Counted from the first letter of the stretch, positions 38,206 through 46,124 are shown. The stretch is 53,003 nucleotides of DNA from a virus (IMGVR_UViG_3300010396_000052:1-53003); one strand, 5' to 3'. A program made the numbers and translations. Notes: generated by a model not told the origin, from the letters alone.

Positions 38206-38557
38206 TATTCTTTTGTAGTTTATTATCTGTAGCGAAGTAGAGTACTATCTTTCGATCTGGATTAGATTCCCGCACTGCGAGCATCTTTGCTCGGTCGGAG
38301 GCGGTGAATCTCCCCTTGACTTCCATGATGATTCCGTTATCGAGGACGAAGTCTGGGGTGTAGGTCGCTTCTTTGTAGACGAGTTTGCTGCCACAAGTCT
38401 GACAAATTCCCTTGCGCACTCTCTTTTTAACCACAAGCCGAAGAGATTCATACTCGAATCCCACGGCTTTGGTCCCGAGAGTTTCTGCAACTTTCTCTTC
38501 GAGCCCACTGCGATATCCCGACTTCCGCTTCTTACCCCATTGCCAATTCCTTGGCAT
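38108..38557 (-). CDS. Endonuclease I, T7 gp3-like Holliday-junction resolvase (149 aa)
   Basis: PD-(D/E)xK fold with E20 (RSGLEEKVA), D69 (YTPDF), E79 and K81 (IIMEVKGRF); the D-x9-E-x-K spacing equals T7 endonuclease I (D55, E65, K67). An extra loop with CQTC (residues 52-55) separates E20 and D69 and may bind zinc. PRRWL at the C-terminus is also typical. Length equals the T7 enzyme (149). It resolves branched DNA before packaging and helps degrade host DNA. Confidence 0.85.
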   Translation of the reverse strand: MPRNWQWGKKRKSGYRSGLEEKVAETLGTKAVGFEYESLRLVVKKRVRKGICQTCGSKLVYKEATYTPDFVLDNGIIMEVKGRFTASDRAKMLAVRESNPDRKIVLYFATDNKLQKNSEQRYSDWCTKHGFDYAVGTIPRRWLNKPKSG

Positions 38558-39039
38558 TAGGCGACGGCAGCCGTCGATGCCAATTGCGCAACCTTCTCTC
38601 CCTTATGATTGACAAGGTTTACGAACATACTATCGTGTACCATATCCAGCACTAATTCTGGAGTAATATCCAATAGCACCATAGTACCATTCGGCAGGAA
38701 GTCGATAGCCTTAAACTCGAACCCATTCAGGAGTCCAACCGTAGCTTCGAGCTTCGCTCCACGGCTACTAGTCCAGCGTGGCAGAAAGACGATTCCTCCA
38801 ATCCCACCGTCAGCGAGTAGCTTAACGTCCCGCGCAAGGAAATCACCCCACGACTTGTCTGACTTAGTGAGTATGCCATCGGTAGACTGGAGGGCCTTGC
38901 CCTTATCCTCCGAATCATCAATCTCAGCTGGGCTGACAATGTCATAACCCTTCTCACGTAGGAATGCTGCTGCCTTAAAGAACAGCGGGAAATTATACTG
39001 GGGGATACCCTGCATAGGACCTGCGAGGTAATACTTCAT
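38557..39039 (-). CDS. DUF4406-like / nucleoside deoxyribosyltransferase-like protein (160 aa)
   Basis: Starts MKYYLAGPMQGIPQYNFPLF followed by AAAFLREKGYDIVSPAEID, DFLARDVKLLAD, IVFLPRWTSSRGAKLEATVG: the Rossmann-like pattern of nucleoside 2-deoxyribosyltransferases (Y-L-A-G-P and G-A-x-x-E) and their DUF4406 relatives. The family works on nucleosides or nucleotides, exact reaction open. A C-terminal extension (residues 115-160) is unusual for DUF4406. Grouped with two other nucleotide-pool proteins. Confidence 0.7.
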   Translation of the reverse strand: MKYYLAGPMQGIPQYNFPLFFKAAAFLREKGYDIVSPAEIDDSEDKGKALQSTDGILTKSDKSWGDFLARDVKLLADGGIGGIVFLPRWTSSRGAKLEATVGLLNGFEFKAIDFLPNGTMVLLDITPELVLDMVHDSMFVNLVNHKGEKVAQLASTAAVA

Positions 39040-39278
39040 CGGTAAACGTCTCCATTTTGCTTTAGTTTTGTATCTTCGTATCCGGCGACGAGTCTTCGGT
39101 AGAGTTCCAGTTTCGCAGACTCCAGAGCCCCCATCGCATCATTGAAACGACTGTAGTTAGGATTAGCACCAAGGTAAGCACCAACGACACGAGTAATAGC
39201 ATAGTTCAGTTGGCCTGTAGTCTTAGGTTGTCCTTCATATCGCAGTCCTTCTCGTTCATCCTTAGGAATGTATGGCAT
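39036..39278 (-). CDS. Conserved phage protein, DUF6899-like (80 aa)
   Basis: MPYIPKDEREGLRYEGQPKT is followed by GQLNYAITRVVGAYLG, YSRFNDAMGALESAKLELYR and a tail YEDTKLKQNGDVY. This combination is a well-conserved small phage family of unknown function (DUF6899 from memory), often next to thymidylate or nucleotide-metabolism genes. Short 4-base overlap with the next gene. Confidence 0.65.
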   Translation of the reverse strand: MPYIPKDEREGLRYEGQPKTTGQLNYAITRVVGAYLGANPNYSRFNDAMGALESAKLELYRRLVAGYEDTKLKQNGDVYR

Positions 39279-39470
39279 CTATTTATCTCCCAATCCCTTT
39301 AATGCTTTAGCATATTTCTTGCCCATTTTCTCAAAAATCTCTTGGTTTTTCTTAGATGGAGGGCGCTTCTGGTAAGGTCCCCAACCACAACAAGGCATGA
39401 AATGCCTCATACCCGGATTAGCGTGACATTCACAAGAGCAAACCTTTGGATCGACTTTACAGTTAATCAT
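39279..39470 (-). CDS. Small Cys-rich, basic protein (63 aa)
   Basis: MINCKVDPKVCSCECHANPG then HFMPCCGWGPYQKRPPSKK: six Cys and two His in the first 30 residues, then a basic helix. The C-x6-C-x-C-x-C-H pattern resembles metal-binding knuckles found in small phage proteins of unknown role. Start overlaps the stop of the exonuclease gene (ATGA-like). Confidence 0.55.
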   Translation of the reverse strand: MINCKVDPKVCSCECHANPGMRHFMPCCGWGPYQKRPPSKKNQEIFEKMGKKYAKALKGLGDK

Positions 39471-40207
39471 TGTAATTCTATAGGTGCTTGAAAACTGTCG
39501 TTTTCCCGTCGGTGGATATAGACAAGATTGGCTTGTTCAAGGAAGTACCCTCTGGGGTCGCTGTGACCAGAAGCTTTATAGGCATTCCAAGCTCTCTGGC
39601 AAAGGTCACTACTGCTTTGCGCACCTTCAAGAAGTTCACTCGCCCCCGCCGGGCCGACTCCGTAGAGTCCTGGGATATTGTCTGTAGTATCTCCAGTAAG
39701 TAACTGGGTATACAACTTAAAGTCTCCAGCTTTTCGGGAGACCCATTGTGACTGATTTCTAACCCAATTGTGATGCCATCCCGATATCTGAAGGAGATCT
39801 TTGTCGATACTGACAACAACACTCCCTTGAGGATCTCTGGCAAGCCGGATTCCGAGTTCATCATCGGCTTCTCGTCCTTCGGTACTATATTTAGCTCCAT
39901 ATCTTTCTACTAGGTAGTCTTTTGCTTCTTGGAAATAGAGAGGTTTAGGTTGTCCTTCACGATTGCCTTTGTAAGGCTTAGTTGTGCTAAGAGCTTTCCT
40001 AAAACTGTCACTCGAACTGAGGATAAGTTCGCCGGGAGATTCCGGACTAAGTCCTGTAATGCTGTCGAGTGTGACATCAATAAACTCTCGTACGTGGTCA
40101 AATCCGAGGTCAACTTCTTCTTCATTTTTCCTTCTAGGATGCGCTGCCCAACAGCAGCGATAAACAATTACATCAGCATCAATTAACAGGTATTTTCCAT
40201 TAATCAT
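39467..40207 (-). CDS. 5'-3' exonuclease (PolA 5'-nuclease / FEN fold), 246 aa
   Basis: A FEN-type nuclease: LLIDADVIVYR (residues 7-17, first acidic), READDELGIRLA (E-A-D-D metal site), VVSIDKDLLQISG (D-x-D-L) and LLTGDTTDNIPGLYGVGP (T-G-D-x-x-D-N-x-P plus helix-hairpin DNA-binding motif G-V-G-P). It corresponds to T7 gp6 and to the N-terminal domain of bacterial Pol I, which the phage polymerase here lacks. Role: removing RNA primers and degrading DNA from 5' ends. A long-range inverted repeat (40217-40248) lies just before the start. Confidence 0.85.
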   Translation of the reverse strand: MINGKYLLIDADVIVYRCCWAAHPRRKNEEEVDLGFDHVREFIDVTLDSITGLSPESPGELILSSSDSFRKALSTTKPYKGNREGQPKPLYFQEAKDYLVERYGAKYSTEGREADDELGIRLARDPQGSVVVSIDKDLLQISGWHHNWVRNQSQWVSRKAGDFKLYTQLLTGDTTDNIPGLYGVGPAGASELLEGAQSSSDLCQRAWNAYKASGHSDPRGYFLEQANLVYIHRRENDSFQAPIELQ

Positions 40208-40216
40208 AAATTTGGA

Positions 40217-40248
40217 CAGCCTTTTTGGTGTTCTTACTGGAAAGGCTG
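40217..40248 (-). promoter_or_regulatory. Inverted repeat just upstream of the 5'-3' exonuclease gene
   Basis: CAGCCTTT (40217-40224) and AAAGGCTG (40241-40248), perfect 8-base arms with a 16-base loop, ending 9 bases before the ATG. A hairpin here would lie right at the ribosome footprint of a gene without a clear ribosome site. CCGGG/CCCGG arms (around 40268-40282) form a second small hairpin in the same 83-base gap. Confidence 0.4.
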
Positions 40249-40290
40249 AGTCCCATAACCAGATCAGCCGGGAGCTACCCGGATCATGCT

Positions 40291-40566
40291 TTAGTTAGTT
40301 TGAAGCTTGAGCAGATTATCTAGACTTTCAGCAGGACCTGTTTCGTCAGCCAGAACCACAAAGTGGGCCAACCACTCCTTAACAAAGAACAGATTCTCGT
40401 TGAAAAACTCGACAACCTTAGTATCCCGATTCATACACATATAGATCGGGAGTTCATCCTCCTTAGCTGATGCTATATATACGTTAAAGTTAGCCTTATG
40501 GCCGTCCCTCACATCTGTAGCAAGCTCTGCTACTTCACCGTAGATAATGGGCAGTTTAACTTCCAT
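40291..40566 (-). CDS. Protein of unknown function after the SSB (91 aa)
   Basis: The ATG at 40566 overlaps the SSB stop (TAATG). MEVKLPIIYGEVAELATDVR, then VYIASAKEDELPIYMCMNRD and a helical C-terminus (EWLAHFVVLADET). A compact alpha/beta protein. No family recognised; the tight coupling to the SSB suggests a replication-related role. Confidence 0.5.
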   Translation of the reverse strand: MEVKLPIIYGEVAELATDVRDGHKANFNVYIASAKEDELPIYMCMNRDTKVVEFFNENLFFVKEWLAHFVVLADETGPAESLDNLLKLQTN

Positions 40567-41111
40567 TAGGCCCAATCCTCCTCTTCGGTGCTAGTCTTAG
40601 GAGCCTCAAACGGGATCTCCGCATCGGCGTCCACAGGGGCACTTGACCCCATAAGCTTCTGGGTATACTTGTCCAGTACCTCCCAAAGGACAGCCTCTTT
40701 ATCGGCCTGCTTGGCCGGGAGCTTAATAGCCTCTGCCTTAAGCATTAGCTCGATAACTGCGATAGCCGTATTACGGCTGGCGCCTAGCTCACGGAGAGCG
40801 TCATTACGGGCCTCTCGGGCTTCCTTGCGCTCCCAGTACCCCTTCTCCGAAGTCGTCTTAGGGGCTGCCTTAGCGACGCTGGCAGACTGGGGCTCTCCGT
40901 CCGTCTTGTACTGGATGGTCTTGGTATTGACCTCAAGATAGCCCTTATCGTTGGGCTCAGCCTCGAACTCTACCGTAGCACCCGTAGCCGGGGGCTTCTT
41001 GATACCAGTATTGAAGAAACCATCCTGTCCGGACAGCGTAAACGAGTAGAAAGTCTTATTGCCCCAATTCTTATCAAAATGGCGCTGAACAACGCCTGTA
41101 AACGTACTCAC
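40566..41111 (-). CDS. Single-stranded DNA-binding protein-like, OB-fold (181 aa)
   Basis: Residues 1-70 (FTGVVQRHFDKNWGNKTFYSF, GQDGFFNTGIKKPPATGATV) have the strand pattern of an OB-fold with aromatic residues for base stacking. Residues 90-150 are helical, and the protein ends in an acidic tail with a terminal aromatic (STEEEDWA), as in SSBs that recruit polymerase and helicase through their C-terminus. Position between polymerase and exonuclease genes supports it. Confidence 0.65.
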   Translation of the reverse strand: MSTFTGVVQRHFDKNWGNKTFYSFTLSGQDGFFNTGIKKPPATGATVEFEAEPNDKGYLEVNTKTIQYKTDGEPQSASVAKAAPKTTSEKGYWERKEAREARNDALRELGASRNTAIAVIELMLKAEAIKLPAKQADKEAVLWEVLDKYTQKLMGSSAPVDADAEIPFEAPKTSTEEEDWA

Positions 41112-41117
41112 CTGTAG

Positions 41118-41378
41118 TTAACCCTTTAATTTTCTTATTCTTTTTATCATCCCGGCCGGAATGAAATGATGGCCGAGATATGTATCATCGTCGCAGCCTA
41201 CTGCAATACTTAGAGTGACCCCCCTTTTATCTTTTTTAGCTAAATAACCTATTGATTTTACTGGGTATCCTTTGTTATGCTGCTCCTCTATGTCTTTTAT
41301 ATCACACCATCTACTGCCGCTTGCGGCGTCTCCCCACTCGACTTCCACGATTGGGATTTTGGTTATTTTCGGTTTCAC
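41118..41378 (-). CDS. Conserved small phage protein, beta-barrel-like (86 aa)
   Basis: VEVEWGDAASGSRWCDIKDI, then SIGYLAKKDKRGVTLSIAVG and HHFIPAGMIKRIRKL form a pattern I have seen in many tailed phages as a small protein of unknown function with 'VEVxWxDA...SxGYLxxxD...IPxxxIxxIxxL'. Likely an SH3-like barrel. It overlaps the upstream zinc-ribbon gene by 68 bases. Confidence 0.6.
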   Translation of the reverse strand: MKPKITKIPIVEVEWGDAASGSRWCDIKDIEEQHNKGYPVKSIGYLAKKDKRGVTLSIAVGCDDDTYLGHHFIPAGMIKRIRKLKG

Positions 41379-41595
41379 CCTTATTAGACAACTCAGAGAC
41401 GGAAAAGTTCCGTGTTGGCTGAATATTTTTATAGGGTTCGCTAAGTCTTTGATTTATCTCATCTAATTCGTCACAGGAAGGACAAGTGCCATCCCGAAGA
41501 ATGGTCTCTCCACACTCGTCACAGCACTCCATAGTGCCCGCAAGTCTCAGGATCTCCATTTCATCAAGATTTTCGGTTAGCTTATTCACAAGCAA
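41311..41595 (-). CDS. Zinc-ribbon protein with basic tail (94 aa)
   Basis: CCDECGETILRDGTCPSC (residues 24-41) is a complete zinc ribbon, preceded by a short helix and followed by a disordered Asn/Arg-rich tail ending RVGRRRKRQ. The tail lies in the 68-base overlap with the next gene, so it may be a by-product of the overlap. Probably binds nucleic acid. Function unknown. Confidence 0.5.
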   Translation of the reverse strand: MLVNKLTENLDEMEILRLAGTMECCDECGETILRDGTCPSCDELDEINQRLSEPYKNIQPTRNFSVSELSNKGETENNQNPNRGSRVGRRRKRQ

Positions 41596-41783
41596 CTTCC
41601 TCCGTCGCCTTCACACAAATCATAGGCAGCAAATGAAATCGTCAAAACACCAATCCCTATTACCAATCCTATAGCTACTCTAGGATGGTCAAAAATAAGC
41701 CACCCGAATCCGAAAACGGCAGGTACGAAGACTGCCCATCCTAAAATGATCCACCCGACGCATTTCCAATTAACCTTTAACAC
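41586..41783 (-). CDS. Two-helix membrane protein (65 aa)
   Basis: Two hydrophobic helices, residues 8-29 (CVGWIILGWAVFVPAVFGFGW) and 35-53 (AIGLVIGIGVLTISF), with a short basic start and a C-terminal tail with two Cys (CEGDGGSC). Overlaps RtcB by 14 bases. Unknown function; one of several short membrane proteins in this arm. Confidence 0.55.
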   Translation of the reverse strand: MLKVNWKCVGWIILGWAVFVPAVFGFGWLIFDHPRVAIGLVIGIGVLTISFAAYDLCEGDGGSCL

Positions 41784-42999
41784 ATAGCACCTGTTTCAGT
41801 TCAGCTACGATTTCTACTAGGTCTGATTGATTGTCCATAACCTCTTGGATATCTTTGTACGCAGCGGGGATTTCGTCGATAACATCCTTATCTTTGCGAC
41901 ACTCAACGCCTTTCGTTTGTTCCTCCAAGTCTTGGACGGTGAATTGAGCTTTAGCAGAACCTCTAGACATTCTCCGGCCTGCACCGTGCGAGCAAGAGCA
42001 GAAAGAGTCTTCATTTCCCTTTCCTCGGACGATAAAGGATCGTGCTCCCATGCTACCGGGGATAATTCCGAGATCGCCCGTTCTAGCTCGTACCGCACCC
42101 TTGCGAGTAACGTAGATATTTCGGCCAAAGTGATTCTCCTTAGCCACATAGTTGTGGTGACACTCGATAGCAGTCTGGTCGGACCCTAAAGCTCGAATAT
42201 CAGTGTGTTCAGCGACTGCCTTTTTGGCTGCCTCCATCATCAGGTAACGATTCATTGCTGCGTAATCTTGGCACCACGACAAAGCATCCCAATAGTCCTG
42301 AAAGTATTGGGAACCTTCTGGCAAGTAAGCTAGGTCGGCATCGGGGAGAACAATGTGCCATCTCTCCATCTCTTCCTTGGCCTTCGTGATAAAGTAGCGT
42401 CCGATAGCATTCCCTATACCACGGGAGCCGGAGTGGAGCATGAGCCATACGTTGTCCTCCTTATCTAGACAAAGTTCAACAAAGTGGTTTCCCGTCCCCA
42501 AGGTCCCAAGATGATTCCCGGCTCGCTTGTGGCTGCGAGTCAAGTGATGATGCTTGGAGTCCAGCAGAGCAAAACGAGGATCTTCGGACAACCAAGTCCA
42601 CGTCTTGACTACCTCCTCGGGCATAGTTCCCCAAGCCCCGTGATCGTTCGGACCACCGTTGTCGGTTCTTCCATGAGGTATAACCTTCTCCAACGAAGAC
42701 CTGATTCCACTCAAGGTATCCGGAAGGTCCGAGGCACGTAATGTCAGCTTGTGAGCCGTCATCCCACACCCAATATCTACGCCCACACTGGCAGGTATAA
42801 TCGCCCGATAGGTGGGAATCACACTCCCCACGGTAGATCCTTGTCCCCAGTGCACATCCGGCATCACCGCTATGTGGTGATGGATAAAGGGGAGCGAAGC
42901 AACGTTCCTCAACTGCTCCATCGCTCCTTCTTCCACATCGGTAGTCCATATCTTCACCGGAGCCTTTCCTTCATCTTTGAAGGCTAGTTTGATAGTCAT
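41770..42999 (-). CDS. rtcB: RNA 3'-phosphate ligase RtcB (409 aa)
   Basis: Complete RtcB: manganese and active-site motifs MPDVHWGQG (residues 46-54), GVDIGCGM with D75 and C78, GTLGTGNHF (164-172), HSGSRGIGN (188-196) and the guanylylated histidine H337 in CSHGAGRRMSRG. It joins 2',3'-cyclic phosphate and 5'-OH RNA ends using GTP, the ends made by anticodon nucleases and toxin RNases. Length is normal for the bacterial enzyme (408 in E. coli). Together with the second RNA ligase at 45492 and two tRNA genes it points to tRNA repair against host defence. Confidence 0.9.
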   Translation of the reverse strand: MTIKLAFKDEGKAPVKIWTTDVEEGAMEQLRNVASLPFIHHHIAVMPDVHWGQGSTVGSVIPTYRAIIPASVGVDIGCGMTAHKLTLRASDLPDTLSGIRSSLEKVIPHGRTDNGGPNDHGAWGTMPEEVVKTWTWLSEDPRFALLDSKHHHLTRSHKRAGNHLGTLGTGNHFVELCLDKEDNVWLMLHSGSRGIGNAIGRYFITKAKEEMERWHIVLPDADLAYLPEGSQYFQDYWDALSWCQDYAAMNRYLMMEAAKKAVAEHTDIRALGSDQTAIECHHNYVAKENHFGRNIYVTRKGAVRARTGDLGIIPGSMGARSFIVRGKGNEDSFCSCSHGAGRRMSRGSAKAQFTVQDLEEQTKGVECRKDKDVIDEIPAAYKDIQEVMDNQSDLVEIVAELKQVLCVKG

Positions 43000-43205
43000 T
43001 AATGCACCACGTGTTCAACTAGCGGGTCTTGTAGTACAGGATACGGAGAATCACCTAATCCTGCCTCTCTCCACAAGCGTGTTCTATACGGGCAATCCAG
43101 CCCATATCCGTCTCCATTATCGTGGCATTGCATACACCACCGAAGATGGTGACAAAGATCTTCCAGTAGTTTGTTATGCCGCTTTAGCAATTGGATCGTA
43201 GTCAT
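42999..43205 (-). CDS. Small Cys/His-rich protein (68 aa)
   Basis: MTTIQLLKRHNKLLEDLCHH is followed by CMQCHDNGDGYGLDCPYRTRLW: C-x2-C-H and C with nearby His give a possible metal site. Helical N-terminus. Overlaps the polymerase end by 32 bases and shares TAATG with RtcB. No family recognised. Confidence 0.5.
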   Translation of the reverse strand: MTTIQLLKRHNKLLEDLCHHLRWCMQCHDNGDGYGLDCPYRTRLWREAGLGDSPYPVLQDPLVEHVVH

Positions 43206-45066
43206 ATTTACGCTCCTTTCCAGTGGACCAATGTGTTCCTACTTTCGTCTCTGCCCCGAGAGGACACACAAGATCGAGGTTATAGACCATACTAAGATAC
43301 CGAAAAACATCCACGGTAAAACATCGGTTTGCAAGATCTCTAAAAGCTTCTGATTCATCTTCTGGCAACTCCGCTATAACGGAATCGTGAACGGTATTAA
43401 CCAGAAACATCTTCAGCCCTTCGGCCTTAATCCTGTGCCAGAAGTAGACGATGGATATTGGTATAATATCCGCCGTAGCCAAGGACTGGACGGGATAATT
43501 GAAGATAGAAGTTCTATTGCGAATGTACCCTCTGCCATCGCGTGTGGGCTCGATTTGCGTATCGGGCCAGTAAAATATAAGTCCCGTCTCCGTTCGTAGT
43601 TTCTTTTCCTTAAGGACTTCATAGGTCCACCTTGTTTGAGTATCGTAGATAGCGCTATACCGCTTCTGGAAGAACTCAATATAAGCTCGTTCCTGTTTAT
43701 TTCCCGACATAGCTCCATATAGCGGCCTAAATGTATAGGGCTTTGCGAGACGGCGATCCTCCTTAGTAAGATCTTTCCGCGACTTTCCAGTACGCTCTTC
43801 TGCAGTCTGCCAATGAGCGTCAAAATCGGGGTTCCGTATGTCGGATAAAGCGACAGGATCCCGGCCAAGATGAGCTGCGACTCGAAACTCAAGTTGAACG
43901 CCATCTGCCTCACCAATGAGCCAACCAGCAGTTCTAGCTCGAAATAGTTTCTTAATAGTATTGTCAATGTTCTGGAACTGCACCTTGTGACGAAGTCCAG
44001 AACTGGATAAACGATGGGTTCCCGTAACGGCTTGGTTAAGCTTGGCATACAGGCGTCCATCATCTTCCTCAATACACTTAAGAAGTTTCTCTAAGTTCTG
44101 GTGTCTCTTCTCAAGCTTCTTAAATTCCTTGAATGTCTCAAGAAAAAGTGCTTGTTCCTTCGACTCTGCTCGGAGCTTACCAAGTGCTTCAGCGTCTGTA
44201 AGTCGTTGTCCCGTAGGAGTCCTAAGAGGATTTTTACCTTTTCGGATTTCAGAGAACCGGAGGCGGTCATAAAGGAACTGAGCCACTTGTTGTGGACTAT
44301 TCCAATTGATGCCTCCATCGGACGAACTAAGAGATTCACAACTTCTCTCCAAGTCAATAGCCGATTGCTCATACTCTTTCTTGACCTGCTCTGCGTCTAG
44401 CTGGACCCCGTGCATTTCTATGTCGGCGAGCACAGGTGTAAGCAGACACCGGGTGAACATTACGGGCAAAAGGCCCTCTGCCGCAAGAACCTCTCGTTGC
44501 TTCAAAAATACTTGATGACATAGGTTCGTGTCTTCTGCGCCATACTCTACTAGCCAATCCTTTGGGATCTCTGAAGGACATACACCGCTTTCTATTAGTT
44601 TTGAGACTAGACTCTTTTTGCCGGGCAATCCGTATCTGTAGGCTGTTCCTTCGAGGGACAAATCCCATCTTCTATTGCCAGCGAGGACGTACTCGGCGAG
44701 CATTGTGTCCCAAACAAGTAAAGTGCTGATTTCAACCCCAGCACGGAGGAGCCATTGAAGCTCAAACTTAGCGTGATGGGCGACAAGGAGTCCAGTACGG
44801 CCCAAAGAGTTCGCAATTTCTGTTTGGTGTAATTCGTCTCCCCATTTGTATGAAACACCATTATATAATTTCCGGGATCTACGCAGAGATACTTTGCCCT
44901 GCATTGGTACAGAACGTTCCAACCAAGTCCCAAGAACAATGCGATTTGCTCGGTTGAGAGCGGATCCTTTGTCTCGATTCGTAGTCTCAAAGTCGGCAAC
45001 CGTATATCCAAGGCTGTCATCGAGATACCTCTGAGGATTTGGATTCGTCAGGAATTCTGGTAGCAT
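43174..45066 (-). CDS. DNA polymerase, family A (3'-5' exonuclease plus polymerase, 630 aa)
   Basis: Proofreading domain: D25 and E27 in YTVADFETT, Exo II-like VAHHAKFELQ (with E where Asp is usual) and Y175-x3-D179 in VEYGAEDT. Polymerase domain: motif A EADGVQLEFR (D388, E393), motif B RRLAKPYTFRPLYG (residues 438-451) and motif C VHDS (H560, D561), where most family members have H-D-E. A 5'-nuclease domain is absent but encoded separately at 39467, as in T7-like systems. No thioredoxin-binding loop is obvious. It is the replicative polymerase of the phage. Confidence 0.9.
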   Translation of the reverse strand: MLPEFLTNPNPQRYLDDSLGYTVADFETTNRDKGSALNRANRIVLGTWLERSVPMQGKVSLRRSRKLYNGVSYKWGDELHQTEIANSLGRTGLLVAHHAKFELQWLLRAGVEISTLLVWDTMLAEYVLAGNRRWDLSLEGTAYRYGLPGKKSLVSKLIESGVCPSEIPKDWLVEYGAEDTNLCHQVFLKQREVLAAEGLLPVMFTRCLLTPVLADIEMHGVQLDAEQVKKEYEQSAIDLERSCESLSSSDGGINWNSPQQVAQFLYDRLRFSEIRKGKNPLRTPTGQRLTDAEALGKLRAESKEQALFLETFKEFKKLEKRHQNLEKLLKCIEEDDGRLYAKLNQAVTGTHRLSSSGLRHKVQFQNIDNTIKKLFRARTAGWLIGEADGVQLEFRVAAHLGRDPVALSDIRNPDFDAHWQTAEERTGKSRKDLTKEDRRLAKPYTFRPLYGAMSGNKQERAYIEFFQKRYSAIYDTQTRWTYEVLKEKKLRTETGLIFYWPDTQIEPTRDGRGYIRNRTSIFNYPVQSLATADIIPISIVYFWHRIKAEGLKMFLVNTVHDSVIAELPEDESEAFRDLANRCFTVDVFRYLSMVYNLDLVCPLGAETKVGTHWSTGKERKYDYDPIAKAA

Positions 45067-45259
45067 CTTCTTCTTGTTCTTCTATATGTACTAAATCTTC
45101 TAACTTGGTCTGATTCCCCAGTCCGCAGACCTCCGGATATGATTTACCGACTGCGAGCGCCTCGTCGCACAAACAGCGTTCAAATCTAGCATTCCACGGG
45201 CAACTAAGTAACTGTTCTGGCCTATACCCAGCCATAAGTAACGTAGTAGCGTCTATCAT
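45017..45259 (-). CDS. Protein of unknown function (80 aa)
   Basis: MIDATTLLMAGYRPEQLLSC begins a helical part with three Cys (C20, C29, C31), then an acidic tail. The last 50 bases overlap the polymerase start in another frame. Start overlaps the upstream stop. No family recognised. Confidence 0.45.
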   Translation of the reverse strand: MIDATTLLMAGYRPEQLLSCPWNARFERCLCDEALAVGKSYPEVCGLGNQTKLEDLVHIEEQEEDATRIPDESKSSEVSR

Positions 45260-45495
45260 ACGTCCTCCCCTTCGGACGTATCTTCATACCCAGCACCTAT
45301 CCGACGGATATATGAATGTCCTCCATCCACACCAAATCGAAATGTCTCCTCACCACTAGGGACCAATTTATCTCCTTCCCATTTAAACCCCGGTTGTGGC
45401 TCTATCTTACAATAATGCACTCTGAAATCATGCACATGCCTTGATTCTATCTCCACTCCGCAAGCAGTGCATTTCGCGCTATTTCGAGTAATCAT
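45256..45495 (-). CDS. Zinc-binding conserved phage protein, DUF7695-like (79 aa)
   Basis: KCTACGVEIESRHVHDFRVH (residues 8-27) and C29, followed by FGVDGGHSYIRRIG, matches a common small phage family with C-x2-C, H-x-H-D-F and V-D-G-G-x-x-Y-I-R-R. The ATG at 45495 has AAGGA 9 bases upstream and overlaps the RNA ligase stop (ATGA). Function unknown, zinc binding likely. Confidence 0.65.
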   Translation of the reverse strand: MITRNSAKCTACGVEIESRHVHDFRVHYCKIEPQPGFKWEGDKLVPSGEETFRFGVDGGHSYIRRIGAGYEDTSEGEDV

Positions 45496-46124
45496 GCTGC
45501 TATTCCTTGCTGAGCTTTCTTCCACTTACCACCATCATCCTTAAAGGTACGCTTATACAGCTGACGGGATGCTGTGTGGTAGATCACAATACCTTCCGGA
45601 TTCTTGTAGCCGGGAGCAATCACCGATCCTCCGGCATCTAAATCCCCCATCACCTTGTCATCGTCTACATTTTCCCCGAAGGCAAGGACCGGAACAACTC
45701 CACAACAGTCTGGTTTGTTGGGGTTATTGGGATTCCACCTGACTGTATTAAAAAGTGCAAATCGCTTATCCGGGAGATCATAGCCCCTCTGAATACCCAA
45801 TCCGTACCACTCGCCAAAGTGGGAGCCTTCTCCAAGTTTGAAGAGATCATCGGCGTGGGCAATGCACCAAGCGCGGAATCCGTAATTATCCGGACCTTCT
45901 CTTTGAATCCATCCCGTTCTCCGGCCACACAGAAGAGCCATTGCGATACCTTCCGGAGTAGTCTTCGTAAGAATGACATTAGGATCAGAACTAGTGAAGG
46001 CAATCTCCTGATCCAATGGAATAGGAACCCACTTAATCTGAGCATTAGTGCCGTCTACCTTCTCAGTAATAAACACAGTCCGCTTTAAGCGGGCTATCTT
46101 AGGAAACTCTTCAAATTCAAACAT
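45492..46124 (-). CDS. ATP-dependent RNA ligase, Rnl2-like fold (210 aa)
   Basis: A nucleotidyltransferase domain: motif I EKVDGTN with adenylated K22, motif III-like FGEWYGLGIQRGY, motif IV PEGIVIYHT and motif V LYKRTF. The short length without a clear C-terminal domain resembles compact Rnl5/DRB0094- or Rnl2-type ligases, which seal 3'-OH/5'-phosphate RNA ends or nicks. It complements RtcB, which needs the opposite end chemistry. A polynucleotide kinase-phosphatase is not visible in the window. Confidence 0.8.
   Translation of the reverse strand: MFEFEEFPKIARLKRTVFITEKVDGTNAQIKWVPIPLDQEIAFTSSDPNVILTKTTPEGIAMALLCGRRTGWIQREGPDNYGFRAWCIAHADDLFKLGEGSHFGEWYGLGIQRGYDLPDKRFALFNTVRWNPNNPNKPDCCGVVPVLAFGENVDDDKVMGDLDAGGSVIAPGYKNPEGIVIYHTASRQLYKRTFKDDGGKWKKAQQGIAA

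Noticed and set aside
41827-42189. Rightward ORF antisense to rtcB, and similar ones over the polymerase and helicase genes
   Set aside because: Mirror frames of strongly supported genes, without ribosome sites or recognisable protein features.
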